Assembly: GCF_014333615.1 (NCBI RefSeq)
Contig: NZ_JACSCY010000004.1
Span: 186,001-250,000, forward strand
Source: Hymenobacter citatus
Lineage (GTDB): Bacteria > Bacteroidota > Bacteroidia > Cytophagales > Hymenobacteraceae
Length of the DNA: 64,000 nt
Direction: 5' to 3'
Positions 44,778-54,986 of the stretch are shown here, in pieces. Numbering within the stretch: the first letter of the stretch is position 1; every line of letters starts with the position of its first letter. A program made the translations under genes and the position numbers. The notes beneath the pieces were generated by a model. That model was given only the letters and a program-made list of their open reading frames with translations. It was not told where the DNA came from and did no database searches.

Positions 44778-45503
44778 ATGCATTACTACATCATCACCGG
44801 CGCCAGCCGTGGCTTAGGCAAAGCGCTGGCAGAAGCTGTTCTTTCCTATCCCGACACCAGAGTACTTGGCGTATCGCGCCACGCCACCATTGAGCACGAC
44901 CGGTACCAGCATCAGCCCCTGGACCTTTCAGATATGGAAGCGCTTCAAAACAACATCACAAAAATATTCCCGCTTTGGTTAGATGCCGACAGCATCACAC
45001 TGATTAATAATGCTGGGGTACTAGGTGAAATCGCCTATGTAGGCGAACAGACCAACGAACACTACAATTTCGTGTTTGATGTGAACCTGGTAGCGCCCGC
45101 CATGCTAATGAATACCTTCCTAAGCGCATATTCTGGCCTGCATGTACCCCGTACTATTCTCAATATCAGCAGCGGCGCCGCCCAGCGCCCCGTTGATGGC
45201 TGGGGTGCCTACTGTGCCTCCAAAGCAGCGCTAGAAATGTTAAGCCAAGTTGCACAGAAGGAACAGGACCTCCGCGGCTCTGGCGTCCGCATCCGCGCCC
45301 TAGCCCCAGGGGTAGTGGATACGGGGATGCAAGAGCAGATTCGTGGGGCGGATGGAAAACAGTTTAGTGAAGTAGAGCGGTTTCAAGGATTATACGAAAA
45401 TGATAAGTTGGCTGCGTCAGAAGAGGTAGCTAATAAAATTGTGAAGTGGATAAAGCGTGGTGATTTAAGTCAAGAAGTTGTGCTACGTATAGATACTATC
45501 TAG
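44778..45503 (+). CDS. SDR family oxidoreductase (sepiapterin/benzil-reductase-like)
   Basis: The 241-residue classical SDR has 'IITGASRGLGKALAEAV' (residues 5-21), 'LINNAGVLG', and the catalytic Ser/Tyr/Lys in 'NISSGAAQRPVDGWGAYCASKAA'. The spacing 'RPVDGWGAYCASK' is typical of sepiapterin/benzil-reductase-like SDRs. A terminator follows. Confidence 0.88.
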   Translation: MHYYIITGASRGLGKALAEAVLSYPDTRVLGVSRHATIEHDRYQHQPLDLSDMEALQNNITKIFPLWLDADSITLINNAGVLGEIAYVGEQTNEHYNFVFDVNLVAPAMLMNTFLSAYSGLHVPRTILNISSGAAQRPVDGWGAYCASKAALEMLSQVAQKEQDLRGSGVRIRALAPGVVDTGMQEQIRGADGKQFSEVERFQGLYENDKLAASEEVANKIVKWIKRGDLSQEVVLRIDTI

Positions 45504-45521
45504 TAGAAGAATGGTATGAAT

Positions 45522-45554
45522 AAAAAAGGCTTCGTCATACGACGAAGCCTTTTT
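45522..45554. terminator. Bidirectional Rho-independent terminator
   Basis: A-run, stem AAGGCTTCGTC/GACGAAGCCTT and T-run between the convergent SDR and SusD genes. Confidence 0.9.
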
Positions 45555-45573
45555 AGTGAGGAGATAACTCCGA

Positions 45574-46995
45574 TTAATAACCTGGGTTTTGCACTAGGTT
45601 GGGGTTACGCAAAACATCGGCATTGGGGATAGGGAATATCAACCGGTTGTCACCGTACGGAATAGCTGGTACGATACCGTGGGCTGGTACACCTTGCTTA
45701 TAACGGAGCAAATCGTAGAGTCGGAAGCCTTCGAAGGCTAACTCAACACGACGCTCATTGCGAATAGCAGTGAGTAAATCTGCTGCTGTTGCGAACGAGC
45801 CTACTGTATATGAAGCAGTACCAGCAGCTTTAGAACGGTCACGAACAAGGTTTAGATCTGCTACAGCCGCTGGTGTCACCGAGTTATTCTGTAAAGTCAG
45901 CGCTTCAGCATGTGTGAGCAATACCTCAGGGTAGCGTATCATTGGTACCCAAGTATCAACGGTAGTAAACTTACTCGTGAAGGGAATATTGCTATCCGTA
46001 AGCTCCACCATGGTACGACGCTTATCGCCAGCTGGGAAGATAGAAGTTGGAAGAGCCAGATATGCAGAAATTGGAATATCCGCTCTTCTATCACGGCCAT
46101 AGTGCTGCCCAATAGCATTGTTAGTATTCGGGTTGTCCTGAATATTCATTGCTACCGAGAAAATGGACTCCTTTGTCGTATAAGTGTCAAAGGGTGTCTG
46201 AGGGTCAGCATCTAAGCTGTAGAGGCCAGAACTAATAACTGCTTGAGCAGCTGTACCAGCTTTTTCATAGTCTCCCTTAAACAGGTACACACGGGCAAGC
46301 AATGCCTGGGCAGCACCACGTGTCATGCGTGCAACCCGAGCAAAGTCGTCTGAGTTAGTAGTAGGCAGTGCTGGAATAGACTCAGTCAGATCCTTGATAA
46401 TTTGATCATAAACCTCGTTTACAGTAGCACGAGCTGGTAACGATTCAAATGCTTCAGTAGCGCCAGTAGCAGCAGTTAGCTGTAGTGGTACACCTAAATG
46501 CGAACCGTTAGCAGTGAAGCTGTAAGGTTGTGCAAATAGGTTCACTAAGTGAAAGTAAGTGAGGGCACGAACCGCACGAGCTTCCGCAGTATACTGTGCA
46601 GCTTGCGCAGGTGTTACTTTAGAAGCATTTGCAGCGAGGTTTTGGATAAAGGAGTTTGCTGCAAAAACAGTCTGATAACCCCCGGTCCAGGCTCCTGAGG
46701 CATAAGCATCAGTGGAAAGCATTTGGAAGAGTGGTACGTTCCCAAAATATTGGGTTGGTACGTCTGTATCACCACCCCGAATATCGGAATAGATCAATGC
46801 CCTGCCACCAAGAAACTCTGCGTTTTGCAGCCCATCATACACGCCATACAGCGAGCTTTGAATACGAGTTGCATCGGCGAAAGTATCATCGATGGTAAAA
46901 TTCATGGGCGGATCCTGGTTGAGCACGTCGCAACTTGCTAGCATTGTCGTAAAGACAAGGCCTAGTGCTAAACGTCGAAAAGGAAGACGCAACAT
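45574..46995 (-). CDS. SusD/RagB nutrient-binding outer-membrane lipoprotein (pair 1)
   Basis: The 473-residue lipoprotein (signal ending 'TMLASC', Cys about 22) has the RagB/SusD profile: 'NFTIDDTFADATRIQSSLYGVYDGL', 'AEARAVRALTYFHLVNLFAQPYSF', 'RMTRGAAQALLARVYLFKGDYEKA', and the C-terminal 'FEGFRLYDLLRYKQG'. It caps the SusC barrel encoded 20 bases upstream and captures a glycan or peptide ligand. No hydrolase is adjacent, so the substrate is unknown. Confidence 0.95.
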   Translation of the reverse strand: MLRLPFRRLALGLVFTTMLASCDVLNQDPPMNFTIDDTFADATRIQSSLYGVYDGLQNAEFLGGRALIYSDIRGGDTDVPTQYFGNVPLFQMLSTDAYASGAWTGGYQTVFAANSFIQNLAANASKVTPAQAAQYTAEARAVRALTYFHLVNLFAQPYSFTANGSHLGVPLQLTAATGATEAFESLPARATVNEVYDQIIKDLTESIPALPTTNSDDFARVARMTRGAAQALLARVYLFKGDYEKAGTAAQAVISSGLYSLDADPQTPFDTYTTKESIFSVAMNIQDNPNTNNAIGQHYGRDRRADIPISAYLALPTSIFPAGDKRRTMVELTDSNIPFTSKFTTVDTWVPMIRYPEVLLTHAEALTLQNNSVTPAAVADLNLVRDRSKAAGTASYTVGSFATAADLLTAIRNERRVELAFEGFRLYDLLRYKQGVPAHGIVPAIPYGDNRLIFPIPNADVLRNPNLVQNPGY

Positions 46996-47015
46996 ATTGG
47001 TAGGTAGTTAAATTT

Positions 47016-50000
47016 TTACAGAGTGAAGTTGATACCGAGCGTATAAGCACGCGTTTGAGGAACCGAACGGTTATCAATACCATAAGCAATATTGCTGCTG
47101 TTTCGGTTCGAGTTTACTTCCGGATCACCAACTTTATATTTCGTGATAACAAAAGCGTTTTGTACTTGCCCGTAAATACGAGCACGAGCTACACCAATGC
47201 GCTGTGAGAGATTCTCAGGCAAATTATAACCTAAGTTGATCTGACGAGCGCGAAGGAAATCACCTTTTTCCAGCCAGCGAGTCGAAGCTTGTGTCGAAAC
47301 AGCATCTAAGTATACCAACTTAGGAATATCCGTTTGCTGACCAGGTTGGGTCCAACGGTCCTTCACTTCAGCTAAATTGTTGCTGAATGAGTTGGTTAAT
47401 AAACCAGCACGGGTAGCATTGTAGATTTCGTTACCACCACTGTATTGTAAGAAGATGCCTAACTCAATGCCTTTGAATGAGAATAGGTTATCAAAACCAC
47501 CATAGTAAGTAGGATAGCCACTCTTGTTTGTATACACTGCATCAGCTTGGGTAATAGCAGTCGTAGTTTCACCAGTAGCAGTCAACCAACGCTGTGCAGC
47601 TGCATCATACTGCTTCACATTACCATTAGCGTCCAAGAACTGAGCATTACCATTTTCAGGGTTCACACCAGCCCAACGAACTAATTGGTATACACCCAGG
47701 CGACGACCAATGCTAGCACGGTTGTTTCCTGAAACTAAGTCTGTTGGTGTTACCAACTCTTGGACTTTGTTTTTGAGGGTAGTGAAGTTCAAAGTAGAAG
47801 TCCAACGGAAACCGCTCTCTGTAGTGATATTCGTTGTATTTACATTGAACTCGAAACCTTGGTTACGCATGCTACCTACGTTGCGTGCAATAATACCAGA
47901 AGGAATACCAGCTGTGCTAGGAGTAGGTGCGTTCAACAATAGACCATCGATATCATTACGGAAGTAATCAACAGTCAAATTGATACGCTCTTTCACTAGC
48001 GCAGCGTCTAAACCAACGTCCAACTTTTTAGAGGTTTCCCATTGTAGAGCGTCGTTGCCAATTTGAGTAATTGCAAAACCGTTAGCAGAAGCATATTGGC
48101 CGCCACCAGCCAATGTACGGGCAGCATAAGAACCAATACCATTAGAGTTGCCTACTCGGCCATAGCTTGCACGAAGCTTCAAATCAGATAGAACAGGACG
48201 AATGCTTTCCATGAAGCTTTCCTCCGAAATACGCCAGCCTACAGATCCTGCTGGGAAATAACCCGTTTGATTTTGTGCACCAAAACGAGAATCGGCATCA
48301 GCACGCACCGTACCAGTTACGTAGTACTTGTTACCATAAACATAGCTGGCAGTTCCGTAATACGAGCGGAAACCGTTACCCAGTTGCACACCACCTGCTA
48401 GAGCATCACCCGAGAACAAACCATCTAGTATAGCATTGAATTTGGGGTCAGCAATACCAGAAGCACCAGTGTAAAGCTCAGTACGATTTAGCTGCTGATA
48501 TTCTAAACCAACTGTAGCATTGAGTTCGTGCTTTTCGCCAATAATAGTGCTATAGTTAGCGAAGTTCTGCCAGTTATACTGGAAAACATCTAAGCGGTTG
48601 TTCTGTACTAGACCATCAAAAGAGCGGCCTAGTCCAGAGATACGAGCATCGCTATACTGGTCTTCGAAGTTGTCCAGGTAGTCGAGACCTAATTTTGACG
48701 TGACACGTAAACCTTGCAATGGCTCAACAGTTACGTAGCCATTCGTCAATAAACGACGAGCTGTGTTAGCGTTACGCTGCAGATCAAGTACAGCAGTAGG
48801 ATTCGAAATCGCGAAAACGTAGTTCGAAGTTGTGTTAGCACCTGTACCTAGATTACCTGCACCGTTGAGGTAGTAGAAGCCATCTGCACCATAAACAGGT
48901 ACGTTTGGTGGAGCAGCATAGCCAGATACTGTAGCACCAGCTAGGTAACGGTCAGTTAAGACCCCTTGGTTTTCAGTTTGCGAGTAGTTTACGCTGATAC
49001 CAGCTTTCAACCACTTTTTAGGCGTTAGGTCTAAGTTAAGCCGGGTAGAACCACGACGTAGGCGGTTTTGGTAGAGTATACCTTTTTGGTCTGAGTAATC
49101 AGCTGAACCGTAATAAGTCGCTTTGTCATTACCACCTGATAATGAAACTTGATAGTTTTGGGCAAAACCATCACGGAAAATCTCATCCATCCAATTTGTG
49201 CGATCAGGCTGACCATCACCATTCACGTCTACATTGCTAGCAATCGTTTTGTTCGTGATGCGAGGGTTATTCTGCGCCTTCTCATTCATGATGGTAATGA
49301 AGTCATCACCATTCAACAGCTTTGGTTTGCGAGTAGCTTGATAAACACCAACGAACGAGTTGATCGATAATTGGCTTTGACCTGAGCGTCCACGCTTCGT
49401 ATTAATCAAAATAACGCCATTTGCAGCGCGTGAACCGTAGATAGCAGAGGCAGAAGCGTCCTTCAACACCTGTACCGACTCAATATCATTCGGGTTAATG
49501 GTAGCTAGCGGATTGAAACGCGTACCATCACCACCATTGAATACGTTGGCATTATCTACTGTGCTCAGCGGTACGCCGTCTACTACGTAAAGCGGCTGTG
49601 AGCTACCCGAGATAGAGTTAGCCCCCCGGATACGCACAGCGGCTTGGTCGCCTAGCGCACCACCAGAGTTAGTCACTTGCACACCTGACATGCGACCAGT
49701 AAGAGCTTGATCTACGCTTTGTACAGGTTGCGTAAGCAACGCACGCTCTTCTACTTGTGCCACCGAACCAGTCAGGTCCTTCACTTCCTGCCGTATACCG
49801 TAACCAGAAACTACTACCTCATTTAAGGTTTTTGTATCTGGTGACAGACCAATATTAATCTGTGCTTCATCGCCAACAGGTTTTTCTTGTGAAACATATC
49901 CAATTGAGCTGAATACCAATACGTTGCCAGAAGTCGCAGAGATAGTATAGTTACCATCCGAATTAGTAGATACCCCGTTAGTTGTTCCTTTGATTAGAAC

Positions 50001-50129
50001 AGTCACGCCAGGTAGTCCAGTACCTGTTTGCCGATCGGTTACACGACCAGACAAACTCCGGGTTTGGGCCGATACCTGCTGAAGCAGAGTTATCATGAGC
50101 AATACGCTCATGAGTAAAATTTTTTTCAT
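47016..50129 (-). CDS. SusC/RagA TonB-linked outer-membrane transporter (pair 1)
   Basis: The 1037-residue protein has a signal peptide ('LLMITLLQQVSAQ'), a carboxypeptidase-D-like regulatory domain ('RSLSGRVTDRQTGTGLPGVTVLIKGTT', residues 25-100), a TonB-box-like 'LNEVVVSGYG', plug ('VRIRGANSISGSSQPLYVVDGVPL') and a large barrel ending with the aromatic C-terminus 'NFTL'. It imports the ligand held by the downstream SusD lipoprotein. A small hairpin is present in its 5' leader (50157-50184). Codon usage is less GC-rich than average here. Confidence 0.96.
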   Translation of the reverse strand: MKKILLMSVLLMITLLQQVSAQTRSLSGRVTDRQTGTGLPGVTVLIKGTTNGVSTNSDGNYTISATSGNVLVFSSIGYVSQEKPVGDEAQINIGLSPDTKTLNEVVVSGYGIRQEVKDLTGSVAQVEERALLTQPVQSVDQALTGRMSGVQVTNSGGALGDQAAVRIRGANSISGSSQPLYVVDGVPLSTVDNANVFNGGDGTRFNPLATINPNDIESVQVLKDASASAIYGSRAANGVILINTKRGRSGQSQLSINSFVGVYQATRKPKLLNGDDFITIMNEKAQNNPRITNKTIASNVDVNGDGQPDRTNWMDEIFRDGFAQNYQVSLSGGNDKATYYGSADYSDQKGILYQNRLRRGSTRLNLDLTPKKWLKAGISVNYSQTENQGVLTDRYLAGATVSGYAAPPNVPVYGADGFYYLNGAGNLGTGANTTSNYVFAISNPTAVLDLQRNANTARRLLTNGYVTVEPLQGLRVTSKLGLDYLDNFEDQYSDARISGLGRSFDGLVQNNRLDVFQYNWQNFANYSTIIGEKHELNATVGLEYQQLNRTELYTGASGIADPKFNAILDGLFSGDALAGGVQLGNGFRSYYGTASYVYGNKYYVTGTVRADADSRFGAQNQTGYFPAGSVGWRISEESFMESIRPVLSDLKLRASYGRVGNSNGIGSYAARTLAGGGQYASANGFAITQIGNDALQWETSKKLDVGLDAALVKERINLTVDYFRNDIDGLLLNAPTPSTAGIPSGIIARNVGSMRNQGFEFNVNTTNITTESGFRWTSTLNFTTLKNKVQELVTPTDLVSGNNRASIGRRLGVYQLVRWAGVNPENGNAQFLDANGNVKQYDAAAQRWLTATGETTTAITQADAVYTNKSGYPTYYGGFDNLFSFKGIELGIFLQYSGGNEIYNATRAGLLTNSFSNNLAEVKDRWTQPGQQTDIPKLVYLDAVSTQASTRWLEKGDFLRARQINLGYNLPENLSQRIGVARARIYGQVQNAFVITKYKVGDPEVNSNRNSSNIAYGIDNRSVPQTRAYTLGINFTL

Positions 50130-50156
50130 GCAGAAAAAGGTTTAATAAAAATGAAA

Positions 50157-50184
50157 AGCCTTGCAGTACGAATACTCCAAGGCT
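50157..50184 (-). other. Small hairpin in the SusC1 leader
   Basis: AGCCTTGCAGTA and its inverse TACTCCAAGGCT form an imperfect stem 28 bases ahead of the SusC1 ATG. It could affect translation or mRNA stability; role inferred from position only. Confidence 0.4.
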
Positions 50185-50414
50185 AAAAGTAAAGATAAAT
50201 CTACTAATTCTACAGTTTTAGGAAGTTTTTTCTAGTGTTTATCAAAAGAGCCTAATGTTATTGTAATATTATTAAATAATTATGATTATATTGACTAATA
50301 TACAATGCATACTGAATTTATATTGTCATTTTCTCATATTATTAGGTCAAGCTATGGTTAGATAGTCGAGCATTTGTTACGCTTTGAAAATAGGAGGCAC
50401 ATGTGCTAAAGTAG

Positions 50415-51527
50415 ACTCAATTAGTCGAAGCTCAGATCATGCTTACGATGCGCTAAACGGACATCGGCGTAGATGTTATAAAGGTGCTCCAGAAAATCTG
50501 CATCAGCGAGGTGACATATCACAGTTGATAGAAGAAATACGGTGGGCTAGGCGTACTTGAGTTATGCTAACTGAAGCAATCAGAAAAAGGGAATCTGTAC
50601 CTTAAGCAACTTGTCGACGACTTGAGTCTGGTCAAGAGGAAACTGCAGGATGTACTTGAGCCCATGAAGTGTCTCTATGCGGCTCAGCATTAAATCGATG
50701 CCTACCGCATTCCTGCTCGTCGTACTTGGGTAGTATTGCACTTTATGGTTGTTTCTGAAGCTCACCGCCGCGACGACACCATGCTGCGCCAGCGGTTACA
50801 GGAACTGTAAATGTGTAATTGCTACGGTTGTCAGCGCCTTTTTACACTGCTGCGGTGCGAAGGCCGGGTAGACAACCATAAGCGCGTCCATCTGCTTTAT
50901 TATCCAGAACGCTCGAATTACCGTAGTAAATGGCCTAACTGTAATCGGGCCGCTGCTCACTGTTTACAGTAGGTCGCACTACAGCATCACATTAAAGTTG
51001 AACCATGAATTTTATGGTTGACAATTTGTTTGATGGGCGGAAAATTCGGCCTTTAACCATAGTTGATAATTTCAGCTGCCAATGCTTGGCCATTCATGTA
51101 GGGCAGTTACTGAAAGGTAGGATGTAGTGGCTGTGATAAGTCGCCTGCAGCAGACCTTGGACATGGTATTCAATCGCATCCAGGTCTACAACGGCAGCAA
51201 GTTCATTAGCAAAGCGCTGGCCGAGTGGGCGTATGAGTAGCAGGTCACCTTAGATTTCTCACGACCGAGTAAACTGGCTGATAATCCGTGTATTGAATTA
51301 TTCGAATGTTAAATTTTGAGGCGAATGCTTGAATGTGCATTGGTTTCTGCCGTTGCCTGATGCTTAAGAGAAAATTTAGCAGTGGCACTAGGAATATAAC
51401 GGCTTACGGCGGCATAGCTCACTACAGAATTTAACATCCCGTCAGATCATGGCGACCACCGTTACTATCTGGCTTCGAACAGCCTGATTCTCTACCTCAG
51501 GCCGGTCCAGTAATTGGGAGGAGGCCA
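50415..51527 (+). pseudogene. Decayed IS3-family (IS407-like) transposase, orfA and orfB remnants
   Basis: Translated in pieces across frames, the stretch shows orfA segments (around 50440-50650: 'KICISEVTYH', 'KKYGGLGVLEL', 'LKQLVDDLSLVKRKLQDVL') and orfB segments: 'HRRDDTMLRQRLQEL', 'NHKRVHLLYYPERSNYRSK', 'NFMVDNLFDGRKIRPLTIVDNF', 'GSKFISKALAEWAYE', 'ECLNVHWFLPLPDA' and 'EYNGLRRHSSLQNL'. Many stops and frameshifts break it. GGCCGGTCCAG...GGGAGGAGGCCAC near 51501-51527 looks like the right terminus. The left terminus is not identified. The element sits between two divergent SusC genes. Confidence 0.85.
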
Positions 51528-51695
51528 CTATTATATATTTATGTATATATAATAGTATTTTATTATTTAATTATTTGATAGATAAGCTTTTAGTGTATGA
51601 TTGGAAATAGGATTAAATGTATTTATATAGAATCATGTAAGATCGTGAAATTAATATGAAATTAAAAAACTGCTAACCTCGGTGCTTTTTTTACC

Positions 51696-51703
51696 TATAC
51701 TTG
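51696..51703 (+). promoter_or_regulatory. Promoter-like element upstream of SusC2
   Basis: TATACTTG is one base off the TAnnTTTG -7 consensus and lies about 60 bases before the SusC2 ATG, leaving a leader of ordinary length. Confidence 0.35.
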
Positions 51704-51761
51704 CTATGTTAAGTCAATCTGTTTACACCTCTTTTTCAATCCATTCACCAAATCTAACAAC

Positions 51762-54700
51762 ATGAAAAAAGGCTTACTTATAGTCTTGCTTCTGGTTACT
51801 TGCTTGTTGCAGCAAGCAGTAGCCCAGAACCGAGCTATTTCAGGACGTGTTACCGATGCCTCTAATAATCAGGGATTACCTGGCGTAACCGTGATAGTTA
51901 AGGGTACTACTATCGGCGCCTCAACAGGCGCTGATGGCGGATACACCTTGAATGTACCAAGCTCCGCTACTACACTTACATTCAGCTCTATTGGGTATGT
52001 AAGTATTGACCGCCCTATTAGTGGGAATACTATTGATGTCGCTCTATCAGCAGATACAAAGCAGTTAGGAGAAGTAGTAGTCACTGCCTTAGGACGCGAA
52101 GAAGAAAAACGCTCATTAGGGTATGCAGTACAGGATATAAAGGGCTCAGAGCTTACCCAAGCTCGTGAAACTAACGTGGTGAACTCTCTTGCTGGTAAAG
52201 TTGCTGGTGTACAGATCTCAAATAGCACGGGGGCAGTAGGAAGCTCGTCACGTATTATCATCAGAGGTACCAAGTCTATTGCAGGTAATAACCAACCCCT
52301 GTTTGTGATTGACGGTCAGCCTATTGATAACTCGAGCTTTTCGAACTCTGGTTCAGGGGGAGGTATTGATTATGGCAATGCTGCATCGGATATCAACCCA
52401 GATGATATTGAAAGCATGACCGTACTGAAAGGAGCTACTGCTTCAGCTCTATATGGTACCCGTGGCGCCAATGGTGTTGTTGTGATTACAACTAAATCGG
52501 GCCGTAAATCCCGTGGAATAGGTATCAGTGTAAACAGCACTACTTCCTTTGAGACACCATTGAAAGTGCCTGATATTCAGGACCAGTATGGCCAGGGTAG
52601 CGGAGGAAGATTCTCGTATGTTGATGGTGCTGGTGCTGGTATTGCTGATGGCGTTGACGAAAGCTGGGGCCCGCGGTTGGATGGTCGTCTTATCCCCCAG
52701 TATAACTCTCCAGTTGTAAATGGCGTGCGTGAAGCAACTCCCTGGGTAAGCCCCGGTAAAGACAATATAAAGAAACACTTCTTTGAAACGGGCCGCACTT
52801 TAACAAATAACGTTGCTCTGTCGGGTGGCAACGATAAGGCAGGTGTCCGGGTATCGTACACCAACCTTGATAATAAGGGTATTCTATACAATACTTTCCT
52901 GCGGCGCAATACTGTGAATGTCAACGGTGGTGTTGACATCACAAGCAAGTTTAAACTGAGCACAAACATCAACTACTCCGAAACTCGGGGGCGTCGTCCA
53001 GGTCAAGGTTACGATGAGTTGAACGTTATGCAGCAGATGTATAGCTGGTACGGCCGCCAAGTTGATGTTCGCGACTTGAAGTCTCTTTACGAGAGAACAG
53101 GCGGTAACGAAAACTGGAATAACAACTACCACAGTAATCCCTACTACATTCTAGGCCAAGCCACCAACGACGATCAACGAGACAGGGTAATTGGTAATCT
53201 GACTTTGACTTACGCGCTGACAAACTGGTTGAATCTTACTGCTCGGACGACTAACGATATTTACAATCAGTTCAACCAGCGTCGTGTGCCAGCTGATACG
53301 CGCAACAACGCAGAACAAGACGATTATACTGAAGAAAGAATTAGAGTATTGGAGCGCAATACCGAATTCTTAGCTACTGCTAACCGGAACTTGAATGAGG
53401 ATTTTAATCTGGATGTGTTAGTTGGTGCTAACCGTCGGGATAACAAACTGAATAGAAGCCAAGTTGCTGCTCCTGACTTGGCTGTGCCTGGCCTTTTTAC
53501 TCTTGGAAATGCAGCTGGAAGCTTAGTAACCGGCAACAACTTTGGCGTTGCAAACTCTAATAACAGCTCTATTCTGAACCCTATTCAAAATAGACGTATC
53601 AACAGCGTATATGGCTCAGCCAAAATAGGCTATAAGAACTTCGCTTTCTTGGGAGGTACTGTTCGCAACGACTGGTCTTCTACTCTCCCTGCCGCTAATC
53701 GTTCGTTCTTCTACCCCTCTATTGATGCTTCTGTAGTACTAACAGATGCCTTTAACGTAACAGACTCTTTCTTGTCTTTTGCTAAAATTCGGGGTGGATA
53801 TGCCGAGGTAGGTAATGATACAGATCCGTATCGTTTGCAAGACATCTATACCGGTGCTACTGCTTTTGGCACCCGGCCTGTGCAGACCGTATACAACGTA
53901 CGTTACAATCCTAATTTGAAGCCTGAGCGTACCCGCTCGTCGGAAATAGGTGCTGAAGTGCGTTTCCTTGAGAACCGTATTGGCCTTGACGTAACGGCAT
54001 ATCAAGCAACCAGCTCTGACCAGATTTTGACGGTATTAACTTCGGCTACTACCGGCTATACGGCTAGCGTATTGAATGCAGGTACGCTTACAAACCGAGG
54101 CATTGAAGCAATTCTGACGGTAGCTCCCCTATCTGCTAGCAATCCTTTTCAGTGGAATCTAACGGCTAATTTTGCTGCCAACCGCAACCGGGTAAAGGAA
54201 TTTGATAAAGAAGGACAGATCAAAAACTATGTGATTGGTTCATCTGGGTTTGGCGTGAACGTAGAAGCTCGCGTAGGAGAGCGATATGGCGCTCTGTTTG
54301 GTGATGCTTTCTTGCGAGTTCCAGATGGAGAATATGCTGGGCAGATTGTAAATGGCGCTAACGGCCGGCCCCTAGTAGATCCTACCCGGCGTGTTCTTGG
54401 CTACTATACCCCTGATTGGATTGGAGGCATAACGAACCAGTTTAGCTTCAAAGGACTTAACCTAAGCTTCACTATAGACACCCGTCAGGGTGGATCATTG
54501 CAGAGTGAGACTTACATGTGGGGTACGTACTCTGGCGCACTCACGAATACATTAGTAGGACGTGAAGATGGTATCATTGGGCCAGGCGTGATACAGAACG
54601 CAGATGGTTCTTACCGTCCGAACGACGTTCGTAATACTGCCGAAAACTACTACCACGACTACTCTTATACAGCCCGTGAGAGCAGCGTATTTGATGCTTC

Positions 54701-54938
54701 TTTCGTCAAGCTGCGTGAGGTGCGATTGGGTTATCAGCTACCGAAATCTGTTATCGATGGAACATTCATCAAGGGAGTTGGCTTTTCATTCGTAGGTCGT
54801 AACCTGTGGTTGATTAGCTCAAAAGCTCCGGGCATTGATCCAGAAACGTCGTTCAATAACGGCAACGTTCAGGGGTTGGAGTCCACTCAGATACCTTCGG
54901 TTCGGAGCTACGGCTTCAATATCAACTTCACGCTGTAA
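51762..54938 (+). CDS. SusC/RagA TonB-linked outer-membrane transporter (pair 2)
   Basis: The 1058-residue protein has a signal peptide ('LLLVTCLLQQAVAQ'), the regulatory domain ('RAISGRVTDASNNQGLPGVTVIVKGTT'), TonB-box 'LGEVVVTALG', plug ('RIIIRGTKSIAGNNQPLFVIDGQPI') and a barrel closing with 'NINFTL'. It faces away from the pair 1 transporter across the IS remnant. With the next gene it forms a SusCD pair; the substrate is unknown. Confidence 0.96.
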   Translation: MKKGLLIVLLLVTCLLQQAVAQNRAISGRVTDASNNQGLPGVTVIVKGTTIGASTGADGGYTLNVPSSATTLTFSSIGYVSIDRPISGNTIDVALSADTKQLGEVVVTALGREEEKRSLGYAVQDIKGSELTQARETNVVNSLAGKVAGVQISNSTGAVGSSSRIIIRGTKSIAGNNQPLFVIDGQPIDNSSFSNSGSGGGIDYGNAASDINPDDIESMTVLKGATASALYGTRGANGVVVITTKSGRKSRGIGISVNSTTSFETPLKVPDIQDQYGQGSGGRFSYVDGAGAGIADGVDESWGPRLDGRLIPQYNSPVVNGVREATPWVSPGKDNIKKHFFETGRTLTNNVALSGGNDKAGVRVSYTNLDNKGILYNTFLRRNTVNVNGGVDITSKFKLSTNINYSETRGRRPGQGYDELNVMQQMYSWYGRQVDVRDLKSLYERTGGNENWNNNYHSNPYYILGQATNDDQRDRVIGNLTLTYALTNWLNLTARTTNDIYNQFNQRRVPADTRNNAEQDDYTEERIRVLERNTEFLATANRNLNEDFNLDVLVGANRRDNKLNRSQVAAPDLAVPGLFTLGNAAGSLVTGNNFGVANSNNSSILNPIQNRRINSVYGSAKIGYKNFAFLGGTVRNDWSSTLPAANRSFFYPSIDASVVLTDAFNVTDSFLSFAKIRGGYAEVGNDTDPYRLQDIYTGATAFGTRPVQTVYNVRYNPNLKPERTRSSEIGAEVRFLENRIGLDVTAYQATSSDQILTVLTSATTGYTASVLNAGTLTNRGIEAILTVAPLSASNPFQWNLTANFAANRNRVKEFDKEGQIKNYVIGSSGFGVNVEARVGERYGALFGDAFLRVPDGEYAGQIVNGANGRPLVDPTRRVLGYYTPDWIGGITNQFSFKGLNLSFTIDTRQGGSLQSETYMWGTYSGALTNTLVGREDGIIGPGVIQNADGSYRPNDVRNTAENYYHDYSYTARESSVFDASFVKLREVRLGYQLPKSVIDGTFIKGVGFSFVGRNLWLISSKAPGIDPETSFNNGNVQGLESTQIPSVRSYGFNINFTL

Positions 54939-54986
54939 TTCCTACGTCGCTAGCTAAGCGGTGTGCTTACTTCTAATACAGGCAAT

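Noticed and set aside
50580..50765. 61-codon minus-strand ORF
   Set aside because: It lies within the decayed IS element, whose plus-strand fragments match transposase.
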